The notes: generated from the sequence alone by a model not told the origin. Numbered from the stretch's first letter, positions 42,395 to 51,842 are shown. The stretch is 64,000 nucleotides of DNA from Streptomyces brasiliensis (GCF_014647875.1 NZ_BMQA01000021.1:58846-122845); one strand, 5' to 3'. Made by a program: numbers and translations.

Positions 42395-43348
42395 TCAGGC
42401 CTTGACGCGCACCTCGTTGCGGAACTTGGCGGTCAGGTCGGCCGCGTCCTGCGGGTCCGTGGACTTGCCGGACGCGAGGTTGGCGTAGTCCATCGGCATG
42501 ACCAGGCCGAGCGTGCTGTGGTCGCCCCAGATGCACACCGTCATGTTCATCTCCTTGGGCTGCCCGGCGCCGCCCGCGGAGTTGTCGATCTTCGCCTCCT
42601 GGCACTTGAGGACGGCACCGTCGAGCGAGGAGGGGTTGTAGGCCTTCGGCTCACCGACGAGTGTGACGTCCTCGTCGCTGCCGCCCTTCTTGGTGTCGTC
42701 CTTCATGTGCGCGAACATCGCGTCGACGGTCTTCTCCGGGTCGTCGATCGTGCCGTACACGCCGCCGAACTGGATGAGCTTCTGGCTCAGCAGGACGTTC
42801 TTGTCGCCCGCCTGGTACGCCGCGCTGACGTCCTTGGGGTCGTGCACGCCCCACGTCTCGGCGTCCTTCATATCGTCGTCCGACATGGTGCCGCTGTCGC
42901 CGTCAGACTTCTTGTAGTCCGTCAGCACCGTGGCCGGCGTCGTCAGCTTGTGCGGGCCGTCGTCCGCGACGTCCGAGCCGCTCCCGCCCCCGGCGAGCAC
43001 GAAGTACGCGCCCACCGCAATGGCCGCCACCACGGCGACCGCGCCGATGATCAGGCCCGTCTTCTTGCCGCCCCCACCGGACGCCGGCGGCTGCGGGGGG
43101 TAGGGCTGCTGCCCGTACGGCTGCTGTCCGTACGGCTCCTGGCCGTAGGGCGGGGCCTGCGGCGGGACGCCGCCTTGCGGGGGCTGCTGCGGGTAGCCGT
43201 AGCCCGGCTGCTGGGGCGGAGGGGTCTGCTGGGGGTAGCCATAGCCAGGCTGCGGAGCCTGCGGCTGCTGGCCGTAGGGACCCGGCTGGCCGTACGGTCC
43301 GGGCTGCTGGGGCTGCCCGCCGTACGGGCCCGGCTGGTTGTAGCTCAT
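42395..43348 (-). CDS. Membrane protein with Pro/Gln/Gly/Tyr-rich cytoplasmic tail
   Basis: Encodes 317 residues. The first 95 residues are built of repeats such as QPGPYGQ, GYGYPQQ and PYGQQPY, a low-complexity, probably disordered region. One membrane helix (GLIIGAVAVVAAIAVGAYFV) and a soluble external domain with two cysteines (LKCQEAKIDN; MTVCIWGDHS) follow. The layout is widespread in Streptomyces; the function is unknown. The ATG at 43348 follows GGAGGGG. Divergent from valS and convergent with clpX. Confidence 0.85.
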   Translation of the reverse strand: MSYNQPGPYGGQPQQPGPYGQPGPYGQQPQAPQPGYGYPQQTPPPQQPGYGYPQQPPQGGVPPQAPPYGQEPYGQQPYGQQPYPPQPPASGGGGKKTGLIIGAVAVVAAIAVGAYFVLAGGGSGSDVADDGPHKLTTPATVLTDYKKSDGDSGTMSDDDMKDAETWGVHDPKDVSAAYQAGDKNVLLSQKLIQFGGVYGTIDDPEKTVDAMFAHMKDDTKKGGSDEDVTLVGEPKAYNPSSLDGAVLKCQEAKIDNSAGGAGQPKEMNMTVCIWGDHSTLGLVMPMDYANLASGKSTDPQDAADLTAKFRNEVRVKA

Positions 43349-43485
43349 TACTGGGTTCCCCTCCAGATGCTTATGTGTTCCTGACATCCTGGCGCAGCAA
43401 AGGGAGGCCCACCGCATCGGGAGGCGCACCGTTACAGAACAAAGGCGTTTCGGGACTGGGTCGTGACACCTCTAAACTGACCCCC

Positions 43486-46110
43486 GTGACCGAGAACGCT
43501 CAGCAGCAGCCACCAGCGCCCGACACCGAACTGCCGACCCAGTACGCGCCGGCCGATGTAGAGGGGCCGCTGTACGAGCGCTGGGTAGAGCGCGGTTACT
43601 TCGAGGCGGACGCGAAGAGCGACAAGCCGCCGTACACGATCGTCATCCCGCCGCCGAACGTCACGGGCAGCCTGCACCTGGGCCACGCGTTCCAGCACAC
43701 GCTCATGGACGCCCTCACCCGCCGCAAGCGGATGAAGGGCTTCGAGGCGCTCTGGCTGCCCGGCATGGACCACGCCGGTATCGCCACCCAGAACAAGGTC
43801 GAGCAGCAGCTCGCCGAGGAGGGCAAGTCCCGCCAGGACCTGGGCCGCGATGAGTTCGTCGAGCGCGTCTGGCAGTGGAAGGAGGAGTACGGCGGCAAGA
43901 TCCTCGGCCAGATGCGCCGCCTCGGTGACGGCGTCGCCTGGTCCCGTGAGCGCTTCACCATGGACGAGGGCCTGTCCAAGGCCGTCCTCACCATCTTCAA
44001 GAAGCTCTACGACGACGAGCTGATCTACCGCGCCGAGCGCATCATCAACTGGTGTCCGCGTTGTCTGACGGCCATCTCGGACATCGAGGTGGAATATCAG
44101 GAGGACGACGGCGAACTCGTCTCCATCAAGTACGGCGAGGGCGACGAGACGCTCGTCGTTGCCACCACCCGCGCCGAGACGATGCTCGGTGACACCGCCG
44201 TCGCCGTCCACCCCGACGACGAGCGGTACAAGCACCTCGTCGGCAAGCTGATCAAGCTGCCACTGACCGACCGTTCCATCCCTGTCGTCGCGGACTCCCA
44301 TGTCGACCCCGAGTTCGGCACCGGCGCCGTCAAGGTCACCCCGGCCCACGACCCGAACGACTTCGCGATCGGCCAGCGCCACGGCCTGGAGTCCATCACG
44401 GTCATGGACGAGCGCGCGGTGATCACCGCGCACGGCCCCTTCCAGGGCCTGGACCGCTTCGAGGCGCGCTCCGCCATCGTCGCGGCCCTGCGTTCCCAGG
44501 GCCGGATCGTCGCCGAGAAGCGGCCGTACGTCCACTCGGTCGGTCACTGCTCACGCTGCAAGACCACCATCGAGCCGCGGCTGTCGATGCAGTGGTGGGT
44601 CAAGGTCGGCCCGCTCGCCAAGGCCGCCGGTGACGCGGTCCGCGACGGCCGGGTGAAGATCCACCCCGAGGACATGTCGAAGCGGTACTTCGACTGGGTC
44701 GACAACATGCATGACTGGTGCATCTCGCGCCAGCTGTGGTGGGGTCACCGCATCCCCGTCTGGTACGGCCCGGACGGCGAGGTCGTCTGCGTCGGACCTG
44801 ACGAGGAGCCCCCCACGGGCGAGGGCTGGCACCAGGACACCGATGTCCTCGACACCTGGTTCTCGTCCGGCCTGTGGCCGTTCTCCACGCTCGGCTGGCC
44901 CGAACAGACCGAGGATCTGCGGAAGTTCTACCCGACCGACGTCCTCCTCACCGGTCACGACATCATCTTCTTCTGGGTCGCCCGGATGATGATGTTCGGT
45001 CTGTACGCGATGGACGGCGAAGTCCCCTTCAAGACCATCGCTTTGACCGGTCTGGTCCGCGACGAGCGTGGCAAGAAGATGTCGAAGTCCTTCGGCAACG
45101 TCGTCGACCCGCTCGACTGGATGGACAAGTACGGCTCCGACGCCGTCCGCTTCACCCTGGCCCGTGGTGCCAACCCCGGCACGGACGTTCCGATCGGCGA
45201 GGACTGGGTCCAAGCGTCCCGGAACTTCGCCAACAAGATCTGGAATGCCACGCGCTTCGCGCTCATGAACGGCGCCACGGTCGAGGGCCCGCTGCCGGCT
45301 CCCGAGGAGCTGTCGGCCACCGACCGCTGGATCCTCTCCCGGCTGAACAAGACCGTCGCCGAAGTGGACGCGTTCTACGACGACTTCCAGTTCGCCAAGC
45401 TGTCGGACGCGCTGTACCACTTCGCGTGGGACGAGGTCTTCGACTGGTACGTCGAGCTGTCCAAGACGACGTTCCAGGCGGGCGGTGCCGCAGCCGAGGC
45501 GAGCAAGCGGGTCCTGGGCGAGGTCCTGGACGTCACCCTGAAGCTGCTGCACCCGGTGGTCCCCTTCGTCACCGACACCCTCTGGACCACTCTCACGGGC
45601 GGCGAGTCGGTCGTCATTGCGGAGTGGCCGACGGACAGCGGTTTCCGGGACGCGGCGGCCGAGCGGGAGATCGAGACGCTCCAGTCGGTCATCACCGAGG
45701 TCCGCCGCTTCCGCGCCGACCAGGGCCTCCAGCCCGGTCAGCGGGTTCCGGCGCGTCTGATCCTGGACGGTACGTCGCTGGCCCCGCACGGGGCGGCCAT
45801 CCGCCAGCTGCTGCGCCTGCAGCCGGAGGGCGATTCCTTCACGGCCACGGCCACGCTCCCGGTCGCCGGTGCCGAGGTCGCTCTCGACCTCTCCGGCACG
45901 ATCGACGTCGCGGCGGAGCGCAAGCGCCTCGCGAAGGACCTGGCCGCCGCGGAGAAGGAGAAGGCCCAGGCGACGGCGAAGCTCGGCAACGAGGCGTTCC
46001 TGGCGAAGGCGCCTGACCAGGTGGTGGACAAGATCCGCACGCGCCTGGCGAAGGCGGACGAGGACATCACGCGGATCGCCGCGCAGCTGGAGCGCTTGCC
46101 GCAGGCGTAG
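43486..46110 (+). CDS. valS: Valyl-tRNA synthetase
   Basis: Encodes 874 residues of class I synthetase. The HIGH motif is PPPNVTGSLHLGHAF and KMSKS is in GKKMSKSFGN. The editing domain follows HIGH (TTRAETMLGDTAVAVHPDD). The anticodon-binding domain and C-terminal coiled coil (ERKRLAKDLAAAEKEKAQA) complete the family pattern. It charges tRNA-Val in the cytoplasm. The GTG at 43486 is chosen because TAAACT ends 7 bases before it and there is no ribosome site, so the mRNA is probably leaderless. No T-box leader is present. A strong terminator follows. Confidence 0.97.
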   Translation: MTENAQQQPPAPDTELPTQYAPADVEGPLYERWVERGYFEADAKSDKPPYTIVIPPPNVTGSLHLGHAFQHTLMDALTRRKRMKGFEALWLPGMDHAGIATQNKVEQQLAEEGKSRQDLGRDEFVERVWQWKEEYGGKILGQMRRLGDGVAWSRERFTMDEGLSKAVLTIFKKLYDDELIYRAERIINWCPRCLTAISDIEVEYQEDDGELVSIKYGEGDETLVVATTRAETMLGDTAVAVHPDDERYKHLVGKLIKLPLTDRSIPVVADSHVDPEFGTGAVKVTPAHDPNDFAIGQRHGLESITVMDERAVITAHGPFQGLDRFEARSAIVAALRSQGRIVAEKRPYVHSVGHCSRCKTTIEPRLSMQWWVKVGPLAKAAGDAVRDGRVKIHPEDMSKRYFDWVDNMHDWCISRQLWWGHRIPVWYGPDGEVVCVGPDEEPPTGEGWHQDTDVLDTWFSSGLWPFSTLGWPEQTEDLRKFYPTDVLLTGHDIIFFWVARMMMFGLYAMDGEVPFKTIALTGLVRDERGKKMSKSFGNVVDPLDWMDKYGSDAVRFTLARGANPGTDVPIGEDWVQASRNFANKIWNATRFALMNGATVEGPLPAPEELSATDRWILSRLNKTVAEVDAFYDDFQFAKLSDALYHFAWDEVFDWYVELSKTTFQAGGAAAEASKRVLGEVLDVTLKLLHPVVPFVTDTLWTTLTGGESVVIAEWPTDSGFRDAAAEREIETLQSVITEVRRFRADQGLQPGQRVPARLILDGTSLAPHGAAIRQLLRLQPEGDSFTATATLPVAGAEVALDLSGTIDVAAERKRLAKDLAAAEKEKAQATAKLGNEAFLAKAPDQVVDKIRTRLAKADEDITRIAAQLERLPQA

Positions 46111-46121
46111 GTACGTCGGCG

Positions 46122-46155
46122 AGGGCCCCCGGTACTTTCCAGTGCCGGGGGCCCT
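46122..46155. terminator. Terminator after valS
   Basis: AGGGCCCCCGG (46122-46132) pairs with CCGGGGGCCCT (46145-46155), 11 bp, starting 12 bases past the valS stop. Confidence 0.88.
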
Positions 46156-46224
46156 TCCGTACCGGCCACGAACCGGCCGCAGTCGCTCGACAAGACCAGC
46201 CACCCCCCTCCATACGCACCGCCT

Positions 46225-46240
46225 TAGACTGGTCCCCGTG
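46225..46240 (+). promoter_or_regulatory. Leaderless-type promoter of folC
   Basis: TAGACT (46225-46230) is separated by 7 bases from the GTG start (46238). No purine-rich ribosome site exists between them. This is the geometry of leaderless transcripts in Streptomyces. Confidence 0.55.
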
Positions 46241-47722
46241 AGTGAAAGCGACCCCTTCGACGAGATCATCGAGGCCGAGACCGACCGTGACCCCGACCTC
46301 GCCGTCATCGAGGCCGGCAGCCGGACCCTGCGCACGCAGGGCGGCCGGCCACACGCCGACGTACCGGCCCGTCCCGAGGACCCCGAGGTCGACAAGGCCC
46401 TGCGGGAGGTCGAGACGGAGCTGGCCACCCGGTGGGGCGAGACCAAGCTGGAGCCGTCGGTCGCCCGCATCGCCGCGCTCATGGACGTCCTCGGGGAACC
46501 GCAGCGGGCGTACCCCTCGATCCACATCACGGGGACGAACGGCAAGACCTCCACGGCCCGCATGATCGAGGCGCTGCTCGGCGCCTTCGAGCTGCGCACC
46601 GGCCGCTACACCTCGCCGCACGTCCAGTCGATCACCGAGCGGATCAGCCTGGACGGCGCGCCGATCTCCGCCGAGCGGTTCGTCGAGACGTACCACGACA
46701 TCAAGCCGTACATCGAGATGGTCGACGCCCAGCAGGAGTTCCGGCTCTCCTTCTTCGAAGTGCTCACGGGCATGGCGTACGCCGCCTTCGCGGACGCGCC
46801 CGTCGACGTGGCCGTCGTAGAGGTCGGGATGGGCGGCAGCTGGGACGCGACGAACGTGATCGACGGGGACGTCGCGGTCGTGACCCCCATCGACCTCGAC
46901 CACACCGATCGGCTCGGTGAGACGCCTGCCGAGATCGCCGGGGAGAAGGCCGGCGTCATCAAGCAGGACGCGACGGTCATCATGGCGCAGCAGCCCGTGG
47001 ACGCGGCGCAGGTGCTCCTGAAGAAGGCCGTCGAGGTCGACGCGACCGTGGCCCGCGAGGGTCTGGAGTTCGGCGCGGTCGAGCGCCAGGTCGCGGTCGG
47101 CGGGCAGCTCCTCACCCTGCGCGGTCTCGGCGGCGAGTACCCGGAGGTCTATCTCCCGCTGCACGGCGCACATCAGGCCCACAACGCCGCCGTCGCGCTC
47201 GCCGCGGTGGAGGCGTTCTTCGGCGTCGGCGCACAGCGCGCGGAGCCGCTGGACATCGACACGGTCCGCAAGGCATTCGCGGCCGTGTCCTCGCCGGGCC
47301 GTCTCGAGGTCGTACGGCGCTCACCGACGATCGTCCTGGACGCCGCGCACAATCCGGCGGGAGCGCGGGCGACGGCCGAGGCGGTCGGCGAGGCCTTCGA
47401 CTTCAGCCGGCTCATCGGCGTCGTGGGCGCGAGCGGCGACAAGAACGTACGGGGGCTGCTCGAGGCCTTCGAGCCGATCTTCGCTGAGGTCGTCGTCACG
47501 CAGAACTCCAGCCACCGGGCGATGGACGCGGACGAGCTGGCCGCGATCGCGGTCGAGGTCTTCGGCGAGGACCGGGTCCAGGTCGAGCCGCGGCTGCCGG
47601 ACGCCCTGGAGGCCGCGATCACGCTGGCCGAGGAGGAGGGCGAGTTCACGGGCGGCGGAGTGCTGGTCACGGGCTCGGTGATCACCGTGGGCGAGGCCCG
47701 CGTGCTGCTGGGAAGGGGCTGA
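46238..47722 (+). CDS. folC: Folylpolyglutamate synthase / dihydrofolate synthase
   Basis: Encodes 494 residues of the Mur ligase family. The P-loop is HITGTNGKTSTARM, then TSPHVQSITERISLDG and VVEVGMGGSWDATNV with the family Gly-rich ATP/Mg site. TIVLDAAHNPAGA is in the C-terminal domain. It adds glutamate to folates (and dihydropteroate). A 60-residue acidic N-terminal extension (SESDPFDEIIEAETDRDPD) precedes the conserved core, common in Streptomyces. It shares an operon with the DUF4233 gene 7 bases downstream and probably ndk. Confidence 0.95.
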   Translation: MSESDPFDEIIEAETDRDPDLAVIEAGSRTLRTQGGRPHADVPARPEDPEVDKALREVETELATRWGETKLEPSVARIAALMDVLGEPQRAYPSIHITGTNGKTSTARMIEALLGAFELRTGRYTSPHVQSITERISLDGAPISAERFVETYHDIKPYIEMVDAQQEFRLSFFEVLTGMAYAAFADAPVDVAVVEVGMGGSWDATNVIDGDVAVVTPIDLDHTDRLGETPAEIAGEKAGVIKQDATVIMAQQPVDAAQVLLKKAVEVDATVAREGLEFGAVERQVAVGGQLLTLRGLGGEYPEVYLPLHGAHQAHNAAVALAAVEAFFGVGAQRAEPLDIDTVRKAFAAVSSPGRLEVVRRSPTIVLDAAHNPAGARATAEAVGEAFDFSRLIGVVGASGDKNVRGLLEAFEPIFAEVVVTQNSSHRAMDADELAAIAVEVFGEDRVQVEPRLPDALEAAITLAEEEGEFTGGGVLVTGSVITVGEARVLLGRG

Positions 47723-47729
47723 GGACCCG

Positions 47730-48095
47730 ATGCGTACGCTCTGCTCCTCCACGCTGATCGGCGAGTTCTTCGTCATCGGGTTCGCCGGTCTCGTCGCCAT
47801 GAAGGACCCGGACCTGTCGACGTCGACGGTGTGGACGGTCAGCGGGATCGCGATGCTCCTGTGCGTGCTGCTGTGCGGTGTGGTGACGCGCCCGGGCGGG
47901 ATCGCGCTGGGCTGGGCGTTGCAGATCGCGCTGATCGCCTCCGGTTTCGTCGTCCCGACGATGTTCTTCCTTGGCGTGGTGTTCGCCGCGCTGTGGTGGG
48001 CGTCGGTGCACTTCGGCAGGAAGATCGAGGAGGCGAAGGCGCGCTTCGCCGCGCAGTCCGGCGCCTCGGGGGCCGAAGGAGCTGACGCTGCGTAA
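47730..48095 (+). CDS. DUF4233 membrane protein
   Basis: Encodes 121 residues with three to four hydrophobic helices (LIGEFFVIGFAGLVAM, VSGIAMLLCVLLCGVV, LGWALQIALIASGFVVPT, MFFLGVVFAALWWASV). A charged C-terminal tail (FGRKIEEAKARFAAQ) follows. DUF4233 proteins of unknown role are regularly encoded between folC and ndk in actinobacteria. It starts 7 bases after folC and so is co-transcribed. Confidence 0.88.
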   Translation: MRTLCSSTLIGEFFVIGFAGLVAMKDPDLSTSTVWTVSGIAMLLCVLLCGVVTRPGGIALGWALQIALIASGFVVPTMFFLGVVFAALWWASVHFGRKIEEAKARFAAQSGASGAEGADAA

Positions 48096-48159
48096 CAAGT
48101 GCGGCGCCCTGCCCTGTAGCCTCGTGCCACCGCATATGTCAGTAAGAAGGAGCCCTCCC

Positions 48160-48573
48160 GTGACCCAGCGCACCCTCGTCCTCCTCAAGCCCGACGCCGT
48201 ACGTCGCGGGCTGACCGGCGAGATCATCAGCCGCATCGAGCGCAAGGCGGGCTGGACCATCACCGCGCTGGAGCTGCGCACGCTGGACCAGGACACGCTG
48301 GAGCAGCACTACGGCGAGCACAAGGGCAAGCCGTTCTACGAGCCGCTGGTCGAGTTCATGGCGTCCGGCCCGGTCGTCGCCATGATCGTCGAGGGCGAGC
48401 GCGTCATCGAAGGCCTGCGCGCGCTGGCCGGTCCGACGGACCCGATCGCCGCCGCGCCCGGTTCCATCCGCGGTGACTACGGCGTCATCGTCCGCGAGAA
48501 CCTGATCCACGCCTCCGACTCCGAGGAGTCCGCGGAGCGCGAGGTCAAGATCTTCTTCCCGGACCGCGGCTGA
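48160..48573 (+). CDS. ndk: Nucleoside diphosphate kinase
   Basis: Encodes 137 residues, the normal length. It moves the gamma phosphate between nucleoside triphosphates via a phosphohistidine. The active His is in ENLIHASDSEESAEREV, and TLVLLKPDAVRRGL and GSIRGDYG form the nucleotide site. The GTG at 48160 follows AAGGAG, giving the start MTQRTLVLLKPDAV. Probably the last gene of the folC operon. Confidence 0.97.
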   Translation: MTQRTLVLLKPDAVRRGLTGEIISRIERKAGWTITALELRTLDQDTLEQHYGEHKGKPFYEPLVEFMASGPVVAMIVEGERVIEGLRALAGPTDPIAAAPGSIRGDYGVIVRENLIHASDSEESAEREVKIFFPDRG

Positions 48574-48885
48574 TGCCGTCACGGACTTCGGGCGTGCAAA
48601 TTTTTCGCAGCTTTTTCTGAAGGTCCGTCAGTTCGACGTGATGCCTGACCTGGGGCGGCCGTTCGTTTTCGGTCGCCCCTTGGCATATGCGTGCCGATCG
48701 GGGGAACGAGTGCCCCCGATGGGCCGTCTCCACAAGCGAGGCGGTCGCACACATGCTGACAATGGCGAAGACCCTCGCGCAGTGTTCGTGCAGGCGCGTC
48801 TACGATGGAAGCCTTCACGTCACAGCACCCACTTCGCCGACCTGAAAAGCCCTCAAAAGCTCCCGGGAAGGCCAGACGAATCCTG
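48574..48885 (+). promoter_or_regulatory. ndk terminator region and mreB leader
   Basis: Just after ndk an imperfect hairpin (ACGGACTTC near 48581 with GAAGGTCCGT 48619-48628) has a U-rich loop and may terminate ndk. An 8-bp hairpin ATCGGGGG/CCCCCGAT (48697-48704, 48713-48720) lies further on. TACGAT at 48801-48806 is a candidate -10 for mreB. No gene is visible. Confidence 0.5.
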
Positions 48886-49917
48886 ATGGGGAACTCAATG
48901 TCGTTCATCGGCCGTGACATGGCTGTCGACCTCGGGACCGCCAACACGCTGGTGTACGTCAGGGGTCGCGGGATCGTACTCAACGAGCCGTCCGTTGTCG
49001 CGATCAACACCAACACCGGTGGGATCCTCGCGGTCGGTGCCGAAGCGAAGAAGATGATCGGGCGGACGCCGGGCAACATCGTCGCCGTGCGTCCTCTGAA
49101 GGACGGCGTGATCGCCGACTTCGAGATCACCGAGCGAATGCTCCGCTACTTCATTCTGAAGATCCACAAGCGGCGGTATCTCGCCCGGCCGCGTGTCGTC
49201 GTGTGCGTGCCCTCCGGCATCACCGGCGTCGAGCGCCGCGCCGTCATCGAGGCGTCGTCCCAGGCCGGCGCCCGCCAGGTGCACATCATCGAGGAGCCCA
49301 TGGCCGCCGCCATCGGCTCCGGCCTGCCGGTCCACGAGGCCACGGGCAACATGGTGGTGGACATCGGTGGCGGCACGACGGAGGTCGCGGTCATCTCGCT
49401 CGGCGGCATCGTCACCGCCCAGTCCATCCGTGTCGCGGGCGACGAGCTGGACAACGCGATCATCCAGCACATCAAGAAGGAGTACAGCCTCCTTCTCGGT
49501 GAGCGGACGGCCGAACAGATCAAGATCACGATCGGTTCGGCGTACGACCTCGACGATGACGAACACACCGAAATCCGCGGCCGGGACCTCGTGTCCGGGC
49601 TGCCCAAGACCGTGGTCATCTCCGCCGCCGAGGTGCGCAAGGCGATCGAGGAGCCGGTAAACGCGATCGTCGACGCCGTCAAGACGACCCTCGACAAGTG
49701 CCCGCCGGAGCTGTCCGGTGACATCATGGACCGGGGCATCGTGCTGACCGGCGGCGGTGCCCTGCTGCGCGGCCTGGACGAAAGGCTTCGGCGCGAGACC
49801 GGCATGCCGATCCACATCGCCGAGGACCCGCTGGACAGCGTGGCGCTCGGCTCCGGAAAGTGTGTCGAGGAGTTCGAGGCGCTCCAGCAGGTCCTGGACG
49901 CCCAGCCGCGCAGATGA
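48886..49917 (+). CDS. mreB: Rod shape-determining actin homologue MreB
   Basis: Encodes 343 residues. Actin-fold ATP motifs are present: phosphate-1 DLGTANTLVYV, phosphate-2 VVDIGGGTTEVAV and the adenosine motif GIVLTGGGALLRGLD. In Streptomyces MreB is mainly needed for spore-wall thickening, together with MreC, MreD, PBP2 and RodA, all encoded directly downstream. The ATG at 48886 gives MGNSMSFIGRDMAVD as in known homologues; an ATG at 48898 is also possible. A strong hairpin separates it from mreC, so it can be expressed separately. Confidence 0.97.
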   Translation: MGNSMSFIGRDMAVDLGTANTLVYVRGRGIVLNEPSVVAINTNTGGILAVGAEAKKMIGRTPGNIVAVRPLKDGVIADFEITERMLRYFILKIHKRRYLARPRVVVCVPSGITGVERRAVIEASSQAGARQVHIIEEPMAAAIGSGLPVHEATGNMVVDIGGGTTEVAVISLGGIVTAQSIRVAGDELDNAIIQHIKKEYSLLLGERTAEQIKITIGSAYDLDDDEHTEIRGRDLVSGLPKTVVISAAEVRKAIEEPVNAIVDAVKTTLDKCPPELSGDIMDRGIVLTGGGALLRGLDERLRRETGMPIHIAEDPLDSVALGSGKCVEEFEALQQVLDAQPRR

Positions 49918-49927
49918 CGCAACTCTT

Positions 49928-49969
49928 CGTTCCGCCGTACGAGGTGATCTCCTCTCGTACGGCGGAACG
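49928..49969 (+). terminator. Attenuator-like hairpin between mreB and mreC
   Basis: CGTTCCGCCGTACGAG (49928-49943) and its exact complement (49954-49969) give a 16-bp stem with a 10-base loop, 10 bases after the mreB stop. It may terminate most mreB transcripts while allowing some read-through to mreCD. Confidence 0.75.
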
Positions 49970-50078
49970 TTGATATAGAGACATAAGCTCCCACGAATGG
50001 GCCCCTTGGGATTGCGCATCGGGTCTGCGCTTTCCGGGTCCACCCGAATTCCTACGAGGAAGGGCACGGCCGCCGCAC

Positions 50079-51071
50079 GTGAGGGACACGAAAGAGAGCC
50101 GGCTGCTCCTGGTGCTGCTGATCGCCATCGCGTTCGCGCTGATCACGGTGGATATTCGCGGTGGCCGGAACTCGCCGGTCGACGGCGCCCGGCAGGCCGC
50201 CGCCGCGGTCTTCGGCCCGATCGAGAACGGCGTGTCGTCGGCGGTCGATCCCGTCGGCAACGCCGTCTCCGCCGTCCGCGACTCCGGCGACAAGCACGAC
50301 CGGCTGGCCAAGCTGGAGAAGGAGAACGCGACCCTCAAGGCGAAGCTGGGCAGCGACGACCGCAACCGCAGCCGCCTCAAGCAGCTCGACACGATGCTCA
50401 ACGTCGCCGCGGAGGGGCAGTACGGCATCAAGGGCGCCGAAGTCATCGCCATAGGCGCGGCCCAGGGCTTCTCCTGGACCATCACCATCGACGTCGGCGC
50501 CAACGACGGCATCAAGCGCGACATGACCGTCCTCAACGGGGACGGACTCGTCGGTCGTGTCACCACCGTCGGCCCGGACGCCTCCACGGTCCTGCTGGCC
50601 AACGACCCCGACTTCACTGTCGGTACGCGCATGGAGGGCAGCGACGAGCTCGGCTTCGCCTCCGGGCAGGGTGACCGCCCGCTGCGCGTCGAACTCCTCA
50701 ACGGCAAGGCGGAGGTGAAGAAGGGCGACCGGCTCGTCACCTTCGGCTCGCAGGCCGACCGGCCGTTCGTGCCCGGCGTCCCGGTCGGCGTCGTCTCCCG
50801 CGTCGACCCCTCCGGCGGCGGCCTGACCCGCACCGTCTACGTCACGCCGTTCGTCGGCTTCAGCCGCCTCGACATCGTCGGCGTCGTCGTCCAGCCCCCG
50901 AAGAAGGACCCGCGCGACGAGGTGCTCCCGGCGAAGCCCAAGCCCACCCCCACCCCGACGGTGACCGTCACGGTCACCCCGTCCGCCGACGCGACTGACG
51001 GAACGGCCACCGACGGAACGGCCACCGGCGGAACGGCCGCCGACGAGACCGCCGCCGACGAGACGCAGTAG
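50079..51071 (+). CDS. mreC: Rod shape-determining protein MreC
   Basis: Encodes 330 residues: one N-terminal membrane helix (RLLLVLLIAIAFALITVDI), a coiled coil at about 70-105 (HDRLAKLEKENATLKAKLG) and two beta domains (TIDVGANDGIKRDMTVLNGD; DRLVTFGSQADRPFVPGVPV). The tail is Thr/Pro/Asp-rich and low-complexity (DGTATDGTATGGTAADE). It links MreB to the periplasmic wall-synthesis enzymes. The GTG at 50079 is the first start before the membrane helix. The next gene, mreD, starts 16 bases later. Confidence 0.95.
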   Translation: MRDTKESRLLLVLLIAIAFALITVDIRGGRNSPVDGARQAAAAVFGPIENGVSSAVDPVGNAVSAVRDSGDKHDRLAKLEKENATLKAKLGSDDRNRSRLKQLDTMLNVAAEGQYGIKGAEVIAIGAAQGFSWTITIDVGANDGIKRDMTVLNGDGLVGRVTTVGPDASTVLLANDPDFTVGTRMEGSDELGFASGQGDRPLRVELLNGKAEVKKGDRLVTFGSQADRPFVPGVPVGVVSRVDPSGGGLTRTVYVTPFVGFSRLDIVGVVVQPPKKDPRDEVLPAKPKPTPTPTVTVTVTPSADATDGTATDGTATGGTAADETAADETQ

Positions 51072-51087
51072 TAGGAGCTGAACCCCC

Positions 51088-51762
51088 TTGCGTGTCAACC
51101 GGATCCTGCTCTCCACCGCCCTGGTCGTCGTCGCCCTGGTGATCCAGGTGAGCGTCCTCGCCCGGCTCCACCTTCCGGGTGCCGTCCCCGACATACTGCT
51201 GCTCACCGTCCTGGGCCTGGCCATGGTGTATGGCCATGTCGGCGGCGCCCTCGTCGGTTTCGGCGCCGGACTGCTCGCCGACCTCGCCCCGCCCGCCGAC
51301 CACGCCGCCGGCCGCTACGCGCTGGTGCTGTGCGTGATCGGCTATCTCGCCGGGCTCATCAAGCCGGAGAACGGCCGCATCAAGTCGGCCACCGGACCCA
51401 TGCTCGTGGTGGTTGCCGCCGCGATCGGCGCGACGGTGCTGTACGCCCTCGTCGGCGCCCTCGTCGGCGACACCACCGCCCGCCATGTCGGCCTGGGCAG
51501 CCTGCTGTTCACGGCCGCCCTGTACGACCTGCTGCTCGCGCCGTTCGTGGTCCCCGGGATCATGTTCCTGGCCCGCCGCGCCGACAACGACCCGCTCGCC
51601 GAGGCCGGCTCCTCGGCCAAGGGCAGCGACCTCTCCGCCGGCTGGCTCACGTCCGGCACGGGTCTGCGCATCGGCGGCCAGCGCGGTTTCGGCGGCCTGA
51701 AGAGCAAGGCCCGCGCCCGCACCGCGCGCGTCGGCCGCATCAAGGGGGTCAAGCGGCTGTGA
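51088..51762 (+). CDS. mreD: Rod shape-determining protein MreD
   Basis: Encodes 224 residues with five or six membrane helices (LLSTALVVVALVIQVSVL, AVPDILLLTVLGLAMVYGHV, GALVGFGAGLLADLAPP). The last 60 residues are a basic Gly/Lys/Arg-rich cytoplasmic tail (GLKSKARARTARVGRIKG), longer than in rod-shaped bacteria. It is part of the elongasome with MreC and PBP2/RodA. Confidence 0.93.
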   Translation: MRVNRILLSTALVVVALVIQVSVLARLHLPGAVPDILLLTVLGLAMVYGHVGGALVGFGAGLLADLAPPADHAAGRYALVLCVIGYLAGLIKPENGRIKSATGPMLVVVAAAIGATVLYALVGALVGDTTARHVGLGSLLFTAALYDLLLAPFVVPGIMFLARRADNDPLAEAGSSAKGSDLSAGWLTSGTGLRIGGQRGFGGLKSKARARTARVGRIKGVKRL

Positions 51763-51842
51763 GGACAAGGCGGTTCGGGGCGGGCGTTCACAGCTCCGTC
51801 CGATATGACTCGTACACGCACTGAGAGGGGGAGGCAGCCGCA

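Noticed and set aside
43375..43485. T-box or other riboswitch before valS
   Set aside because: No specifier stem or T-box sequence and a -10 element lies 7 bases from the start, so there is no leader to hold one.
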